9,148 bases of DNA from Candidatus Aenigmatarchaeota archaeon (lineage in GTDB: Archaea; Aenigmatarchaeota; Aenigmatarchaeia; QMZP01): assembly GCA_017609225.1 (NCBI GenBank), contig JAFCEK010000035.1, forward strand, positions 1 through 9,148, in the 5' to 3' direction. The translations under genes were made by a program, and so were the position numbers. Shown here one piece after another: positions 5,208 to 9,148 of the stretch (position 1 is its first letter; each line of letters opens with the position of its first letter). The notes under the pieces are model-generated. The model was not told where the DNA came from. It saw only the letters and a list, made by a program, of their open reading frames with translations, and ran no database searches.

Positions 5208-5372
5208 ATGCTCAAGGTAGACGGGGAAAAATGCATAGGATGCGGTGCATGCGCATCATTATGCCCTGAAGGATTTGAAATGAAAGATGGCAAATCCCAT
5301 GTAAAAAACCCAAAGGCAGACTGTGCAGATGATGCAATAGCGGCATGCCCTGTCCAGGCAATAAACAAATAG
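5208..5372 (+). CDS. Small single-cluster [4Fe-4S] ferredoxin
   Basis: A 54-residue soluble electron carrier. The start has AGGAGGTG a few bases upstream. Cysteines lie at 9, 12, 15 and 19 (CIGCGACASLCP) and at 39 and 47 (ACPVQAI). By family rules one [4Fe-4S] cluster would be held by Cys9, 12, 15 and 47, while Cys19 and Cys39 are placed like the disulfide pair of Thermotoga and Pyrococcus ferredoxins. The second CxxCxxC motif of two-cluster ferredoxins is absent. It lies 17 bases after the NifX-family gene and 8 bases before the first MinD ATPase, so it probably donates electrons within the same cluster-handling pathway. Confidence 0.92.
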   Translation: MLKVDGEKCIGCGACASLCPEGFEMKDGKSHVKNPKADCADDAIAACPVQAINK

Positions 5373-5380
5373 TGAGTATA

Positions 5381-6208
5381 ATGAAGATAGCTGTTACAGG
5401 AGGAAAGGGAGGAACAGGCAAGTCCACAATAGCCACAGCATTGGCAGCATGGCTCTCCAAAAAAAGCAGGGTTCTGCTTCTTGACCTTGATGTGGACTGC
5501 CCCAATGACCATCTTATTCTTTCGGCAAAACTCAGAAAGGTGTCTGATGTAAAGAGCATGATACCTGATTTTGATTTGAAAAAATGCATAAAATGCGGCA
5601 GATGCAGGAAGGCGTGCATGGAAAATGCCATAGTGCAGGTTAAGGGAAGATATCCCTTTGTTGTGCCGGAGCAGTGCACAGGATGCAGGGCATGCAAAAT
5701 AGTCTGCCCTGTAAATGCCATAACAGAAAAAGAGCAGGTAATAGGTCATATATTCAGGGGCAGAGGCGCCACAGACCTGATAACAGGCACCTTAAAGCCC
5801 GGCATAGAAGAGTCCAGTCTTGTTGTGAATGCTGCAAAGAGATATGCCGAAAAATATGAAAGCAGTTATGATTATGTGATAATTGATACTGCAGCAGGGA
5901 CACACTGCCCTGTGATATCAGCCCTTCTCGGAGCTGATGTTGCAATCGCAGTCACAGAGCCCACACCTCTGGGAAGCCATGACCTTGACCTTATACTTGA
6001 CCTTACAGGAAAGCTTGGAATAAAGGCCCATGTTGTGATAAACCGCTCTGACATTGCAGGCAGAGATGATATAGAAAAAACAGCCAGGAAGCACAAAGCA
6101 AATATTATTGCTGAAATCCCGTACAGTATGAGGATAATAAAAAATTATTCCGAGGGCAGGCCGATAACACATAAAGCCATCAGAAAAATAGCTGATGTGT
6201 TAGCATGA
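5381..6208 (+). CDS. MinD-superfamily P-loop ATPase with inserted two-cluster ferredoxin domain (first copy)
   Basis: A 275-residue SIMIBI-class ATPase of the COG1149 type. The deviant Walker A motif GGKGGTGKST (7-16) has the signature lysine needed for a dimeric ATP site. LDLDVDCPN at 35-42 is the switch I region, and IIDTAAGTHCPV at 167-178 is the Walker B/switch II region. A ferredoxin domain is inserted at about 66-116 with Cys at 69, 72, 75, 79 and 99, 102, 105, 109, a full set for two [4Fe-4S] clusters. VVINRSD at 218-224 is the nucleotide-base motif. An alternative GTG start at 5372 would add three residues. Relatives (NBP35/Mrp/MinD) assemble or deliver Fe-S or Fe-Mo-type clusters, and the location beside NifX and ferredoxin supports such a role. 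Its stop overlaps the next start by four bases. Confidence 0.93.
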   Translation: MKIAVTGGKGGTGKSTIATALAAWLSKKSRVLLLDLDVDCPNDHLILSAKLRKVSDVKSMIPDFDLKKCIKCGRCRKACMENAIVQVKGRYPFVVPEQCTGCRACKIVCPVNAITEKEQVIGHIFRGRGATDLITGTLKPGIEESSLVVNAAKRYAEKYESSYDYVIIDTAAGTHCPVISALLGADVAIAVTEPTPLGSHDLDLILDLTGKLGIKAHVVINRSDIAGRDDIEKTARKHKANIIAEIPYSMRIIKNYSEGRPITHKAIRKIADVLA

Positions 6209-7095
6209 AAAGCATAACTATAGTTTCAGGCAAGGGCGGAGTAGGGAAAAGCAGCATAGCTGCGTCACTGGCACTTGTTTTGTCAGAAAAAAGAAAAATA
6301 CTGGCAGTGGACTGTGATGTGGATGCCTCAAATTTTGCGCTGCTTCTGGGAGTCAGAAAATTCAGAAAAGAAAAAAAGATTTCCACAAACTACAGGGCAT
6401 TTCTGAACAGGAAAAAATGCAGGGCAAGCAAAAACTGCCTTGATGTGTGCGCATTTTCAGCAATAGAATGGAACAGCCAAAAGAAAATACCAGAAATAAA
6501 CAAATTCCTCTGCGAGGGCTGTGGTGCATGCGTGCTTGCATGCCCCCATAATGCATTAAAACTGAAAAAAGTCAGGAACGCTACAATATACAGCGGCAAG
6601 ACAGAATACTTCTTTCCCATTGTTTCAGGCCAGCTCGTGATGGGAGAGAGCGGCTCAGGAAAGGTTGTTGATGAGGTGAAAATGGAGGCAGAAAAAAACA
6701 GGGCTGACATAATGGTTACAGATGCCGCAGCAGGAATAGGATGCCCTGTGATAGCGTCTGTCAGGGGAAGCAGCTATGTTATAGTTGTTACAGAGCCGAC
6801 ACCCGCAGCCCTGAGCGATATGAAAAGGGTTATAGAGGTTGTCAGATATTTCAGGATGCCGTTTGGAATTGTGATTAACAAATTTGACATTAACAGGGGC
6901 TTCAGCAGCAGGATAGATGATTTTGCAGAAAAAAACAGCATCCCTGTACTTGGAAAGATTCCATACAGCAAAAAATTTGTGGAGGCAATGGTCAGCATGA
7001 AGCCTGCTGCTGTTTATGACAAAAAATTAAAAAAATATTTCCTGGAAATTATAAAAAATATTGAAAGGCATGCGCCCGGGATATTATCTGCTTAG
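6205..7095 (+). CDS. MinD-superfamily P-loop ATPase with inserted ferredoxin domain (second copy)
   Basis: A 296-residue paralogue of the preceding ATPase. The deviant Walker A is GKGGVGKSS (9-17), switch I is VDCDVDASN (35-43), the Walker B/switch II region is VTDAAAGIGCPV (171-182), and INKFD at 224-228 is the base-recognition motif. The inserted ferredoxin domain is at about 70-120. Its second motif, Cys103, 106, 109, 113, is complete. The first motif has only Cys72, 78 and 82, because the expected second Cys is Ser75, so one cluster may be a 3Fe-4S type, ligated differently, or lost. The start overlaps the upstream stop as ATGA, implying coupled translation and probably a heterodimer of the two ATPases. 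The 3' end overlaps the convergent regulator gene by 12 bases. Confidence 0.93.
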   Translation: MKSITIVSGKGGVGKSSIAASLALVLSEKRKILAVDCDVDASNFALLLGVRKFRKEKKISTNYRAFLNRKKCRASKNCLDVCAFSAIEWNSQKKIPEINKFLCEGCGACVLACPHNALKLKKVRNATIYSGKTEYFFPIVSGQLVMGESGSGKVVDEVKMEAEKNRADIMVTDAAAGIGCPVIASVRGSSYVIVVTEPTPAALSDMKRVIEVVRYFRMPFGIVINKFDINRGFSSRIDDFAEKNSIPVLGKIPYSKKFVEAMVSMKPAAVYDKKLKKYFLEIIKNIERHAPGILSA

Positions 7096-7569
7096 GCCGA
7101 AAATGCTTTTCAGTTCCTCTGACAGCATTACCCTGTTGGTTTTTCCCATGTTCTCCTTGCTTATTATACCTCTTGCCCTCAGCCTTTCAAGTGCCCTGAA
7201 AACCTTTACCTTTGGCAGGCCTGTCACATTAACAATGCCTGCCTGGGAAAGCTCTCCCCTGTTCGTTATAATGCTGTACATTATTTTTTTCTCTGTTTCA
7301 TTCAGCAGATTCAGTATGGCATCCCTCTGCCCCCTTCCTATGCATTTTCCGCTTACAGGAGAAAACAAATAGTAAAGAACAGTGCCTATCAGCAGCCCTA
7401 TTGAAGCCAGAACAGGAACAAGTATGGGCAGTGGTATTGCACATGAGCATATGCTGCCTGTATCAATCATTATCTGCACATACCATGAAGTGATGGAAAC
7501 TATAAGAACAAATATAACCACAATCAGTGCTCCCAGAACAATCTTTTTATGCTGCTCCATACGTATCAT
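7084..7569 (-). CDS. Membrane-anchored winged-helix transcription regulator
   Basis: A 161-residue protein with two hydrophobic helices at about 9-32 and 46-69 joined by a short loop containing Cys-Ser-Cys (41-43). A cytoplasmic winged-helix domain follows at about 85-157, with predicted recognition helix LPKVKVFRALERLRARGII (118-136) and wing to about 149. This architecture is common among archaeal membrane-bound MarR/ArsR-like regulators (COG2512 type). It is transcribed away from the thioredoxin-CcdA gene across a 66-base gap containing repeated GTTTCA half-sites, so it likely controls itself and that gene. The outward loop with two cysteines could sense redox state or metal; this is inference. 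An ATG at 7560 is an alternative start, and no strong ribosome site is seen, fitting a near-leaderless message. Confidence 0.82.
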   Translation of the reverse strand: MIRMEQHKKIVLGALIVVIFVLIVSITSWYVQIMIDTGSICSCAIPLPILVPVLASIGLLIGTVLYYLFSPVSGKCIGRGQRDAILNLLNETEKKIMYSIITNRGELSQAGIVNVTGLPKVKVFRALERLRARGIISKENMGKTNRVMLSEELKSIFGLSR

Positions 7570-7573
7570 TGCA

Positions 7574-7615
7574 GTTTCATTTTTTGAAACTTACATTTAT
7601 ATATGGTTTCAAAAT
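7574..7615. promoter_or_regulatory. Divergent promoter with shared TATA element and GTTTCA/TGAAAC repeats
   Basis: GTTTCA (7574-7579) and TGAAAC (7585-7590) form an inverted repeat with a TTTTT spacer. TTTTGAAAC (7582-7590) and GTTTCAAAA (7606-7614) form a second, 9-bp repeat flanking CATTTATATATG (7594-7605). The AT core reads as a TATA box on both strands: it would place starts near 7621 for the plus gene (ATG 7636, GGTGA before it) and near 7574 for the minus gene (ATG 7569, nearly leaderless). The half-sites would let one bound regulator block both promoters. Confidence 0.55.
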
Positions 7616-7635
7616 ATTTTAATATTGGTGAATGC

Positions 7636-9039
7636 ATGAAAAAACTAACAGTTGCAGTGCTGGCTGTGCTTCTGTATGCAATGCTTATGCCTGCTGTTTC
7701 AGCCCAGGAAACCGTGTGCGGGGTTTACATAACAGGAATCGGATGCCCGCACTGCGCAAGGGCAGACCCTGTTCTGCTGGAGCAGTTTGTGAATGAATAC
7801 CCGAATCTTGTTATAATAGAATATGAAATATACCAGCAGAGCGGAAACGCGCCGCTGCTTTACACATACCATGAAAATTATAACACATCTATTCTTGGTG
7901 TACCGGGAGTTATATTCAGCCATGAAGAAAACATTATAGGAGACACGCCCATAATAAACAATGCCAGGGCACTTATTGAAAATCTATCAGAAAACGGGAA
8001 CCCATGCCCGCTTCCAGACGGCACAACGGCAGGTTTTGATTCCCTTGATATCGGTTCGCTTCCCGGAAAGCCAAAGATATGGAAGAAGGACAGGGTGCTT
8101 ATTGTTGAGGGAGAGCTGGACAGCACCCTGGCAAAAAACATTCTGGAGTCAGATAATCTGCCTGAAGCACTGGCCTATGCTGAATACGAGGTTGCAGAGC
8201 CTGAACCAGTGGCGCTTTCAGGCAAAAATGTGTTTTTTGAAAATGCTGTCAGGCTTCAGGGATTCACATACCAGTGGAATGGCCAGGGAATAGAAAAAAC
8301 CAATAAAACCATAAATCAAACAGCATACAGGGAAGCCCAGCCATCAGAGCTTACACTTACAAAAATACTTTCCCTTGCAGCTGTTGATGCAGTAAATCCC
8401 TGCGCAATAGCTGTTCTGACACTGATGCTTATTGCAATCCTGACATACAACCCTGAAAAGAAAAGAAATGTGATACTTGCAGGCTCTGCCTTCAGCCTGG
8501 CTGTTTTTGTGATGTATCTTTTCTATGGCCTTGTGATTATAAAATTCTTCCAGATAATCCAGGCGCTCACAGCCGCAAGAATATGGCTGTACAAAATCCT
8601 TGGAATCGCGGCAGTAGTGCTGGGACTTTTCAATATCAAGGATTTTTTCAGATACAGCCCAGGAGGCTTTGCAACAGAGATGCCCATGAGGTTAAGGCCC
8701 AGGCTGAAAAAAATCATAGAGGGCATAACAAGCCCGGGGGGAGCCTTTGTTGTGGGGATTTTTGTAACCCTTTTTCTGCTTCCATGCACAATAGGACCTT
8801 ATATAATAGCAGGCGGAATACTTTCCGCATTTGAACTTATAGCAGCCATCCCATGGCTGCTGCTGTACAATCTTGTTTTTGTTCTGCCAATGATAGCCAT
8901 AACAATTATAATATATGCAGGCTTTGCAAAAGTTGAGGATGTGTCAGGCTGGAAAGAAAAAAACATAAGGCACCTGCACCTCATTGCAGGAATAATAATG
9001 TTTCTGCTCGGGGTTGCAATGGTTCTGGGTATGGTTTAG
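7636..9039 (+). CDS. Exported thioredoxin-like domain fused to a CcdA/DsbD-like thiol transporter
   Basis: A 467-residue membrane protein. Residues 1-23 are a signal peptide (Lys-Lys, hydrophobic core, VSA-Q). A thioredoxin-fold domain at about 26-120 carries the redox motif CPHC (37-40) and the cis-proline loop GVPGVIF (88-94). An uncharacterised extracytoplasmic segment runs from about 125 to 238. About six transmembrane helices, 242-467, form a CcdA/DsbD-type domain with the two membrane cysteines in VNPCAI (Cys256) and LPCTIGPY (Cys384). Such domains pass reducing equivalents from cytoplasmic thioredoxin across the membrane. Bacterial DsbD has its thioredoxin domain at the C-terminus; here it is N-terminal. 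The start at 7636 gives a proper signal peptide and has GGTGA upstream; the in-frame ATG at 7603 lies in the promoter. Cys28 and Cys124 may form a further pair. Confidence 0.9.
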   Translation: MKKLTVAVLAVLLYAMLMPAVSAQETVCGVYITGIGCPHCARADPVLLEQFVNEYPNLVIIEYEIYQQSGNAPLLYTYHENYNTSILGVPGVIFSHEENIIGDTPIINNARALIENLSENGNPCPLPDGTTAGFDSLDIGSLPGKPKIWKKDRVLIVEGELDSTLAKNILESDNLPEALAYAEYEVAEPEPVALSGKNVFFENAVRLQGFTYQWNGQGIEKTNKTINQTAYREAQPSELTLTKILSLAAVDAVNPCAIAVLTLMLIAILTYNPEKKRNVILAGSAFSLAVFVMYLFYGLVIIKFFQIIQALTAARIWLYKILGIAAVVLGLFNIKDFFRYSPGGFATEMPMRLRPRLKKIIEGITSPGGAFVVGIFVTLFLLPCTIGPYIIAGGILSAFELIAAIPWLLLYNLVFVLPMIAITIIIYAGFAKVEDVSGWKEKNIRHLHLIAGIIMFLLGVAMVLGMV

Positions 9040-9056
9040 TTTCCCCAATTAACCCT

Positions 9057-9074
9057 TCCTGCCTTTAGGCAGGA
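9057..9074 (+). repeat. CTTTAG-apex hairpin, third copy
   Basis: TCCTGCC pairs with GGCAGGA around a TTTA loop, 17 bases after the thioredoxin-CcdA stop codon. As at 84-103, CCAATTAA lies just upstream (9045-9052). Stem bases differ from the other copies in a compensatory way, so the structure is conserved and not the sequence. It is either an IS200/IS605-like end or a 3' structure of the gene before it. Confidence 0.55.
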
Positions 9075-9100
9075 GTTTACCAATACAAAAACAGACTTCT

Positions 9101-9148
9101 TTATGGGAGCACGCTCCCCATAATTAAACAGGGAGCGAAGCTTGCCCT
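9101..9148. repeat. Palindromic GGGAGC hairpins at the window edge
   Basis: TTATGGGAGC (9101-9110) pairs with GCTCCCCATAA (9113-9123), with one bulged C and a two-base gap. A second GGGAGC (9131-9136) is followed by GAAGCTTGCCCT, which can fold back on it imperfectly. The structure runs to the end of the window, so its full extent is unknown. It may be the start of another mobile element adjoining the hairpin at 9057. Confidence 0.4.

Noticed and set aside
7603..7635. Upstream start for the thioredoxin-CcdA gene beginning MVSKYFNIGE
   Set aside because: The ATG lies in the TATA/operator region before the predicted transcript start, and would bury the signal peptide.

Overview
The window looks archaeal. 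Several genes are preceded by TATA/BRE-like promoters, the gene families (DUF5320, DUF134/UPF0251, ferredoxin-inserted MinD ATPases, a membrane-anchored winged-helix regulator) are common in archaea, and codon use favours AGA/AGG and ATA. Strong Shine-Dalgarno sites (GGAGGT type) are also used. The iron-sulfur and thiol-redox content suggests an anaerobe. I cannot place it in a lineage from the sequence alone.

Layout. 1-248: the likely tail of an IS200/IS605-type transposase (TnpB), a CTTTAG-apex hairpin, and a short Cys-rich reading frame that has probably lost its own start. 240-1694 (minus): a TrkH-type potassium channel subunit. 1695-1934: a structured intergenic stretch with two adjacent inverted repeats, a second CTTTAG-type hairpin in the opposite orientation, and a promoter with two 14-bp palindromes. 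1935-7095 (plus): a tightly packed run of ten genes, namely DUF5320 Gly/Arg-rich protein, two-helix membrane protein, DUF134 helix-turn-helix protein, TrmO/TsaA-like protein, CDF metal transporter with a fused zinc ribbon, free-standing zinc-ribbon protein, NifX-family protein, small ferredoxin, and two MinD-type ATPases each carrying a ferredoxin insert. 7084-7569 (minus): a membrane-anchored winged-helix regulator. 7636-9039 (plus): an exported thioredoxin domain fused to a CcdA/DsbD-like membrane domain, divergent from the regulator across a short shared promoter. 9040-9148: a third CTTTAG hairpin and further palindromes running off the window.

How the genes fit together. The core DUF134 / NifX-family / ferredoxin / paired MinD-ferredoxin ATPases resembles the gene set around the orange protein (ORP) complex of Desulfovibrio, where a NifX-family protein carrying a metal-sulfur cluster is encoded near MinD-like Fe-S ATPases. 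I infer that this operon handles assembly, storage or delivery of a metal-sulfur cluster. The CDF transporter would supply or remove metal, the zinc-ribbon proteins would handle or sense it, and DUF134 or an unseen factor would regulate the operon. The regulator/thioredoxin-CcdA pair at the right looks like a separate extracytoplasmic thiol-redox unit under its own control.

The points most worth a second look are the transporter-zinc ribbon fusion followed by a near-copy of its tail as a separate gene, the asymmetric Cys loss in the second MinD ATPase, the in-frame alternative start of the NifX gene, the two operator-like promoter architectures, and the three dispersed CTTTAG hairpins.
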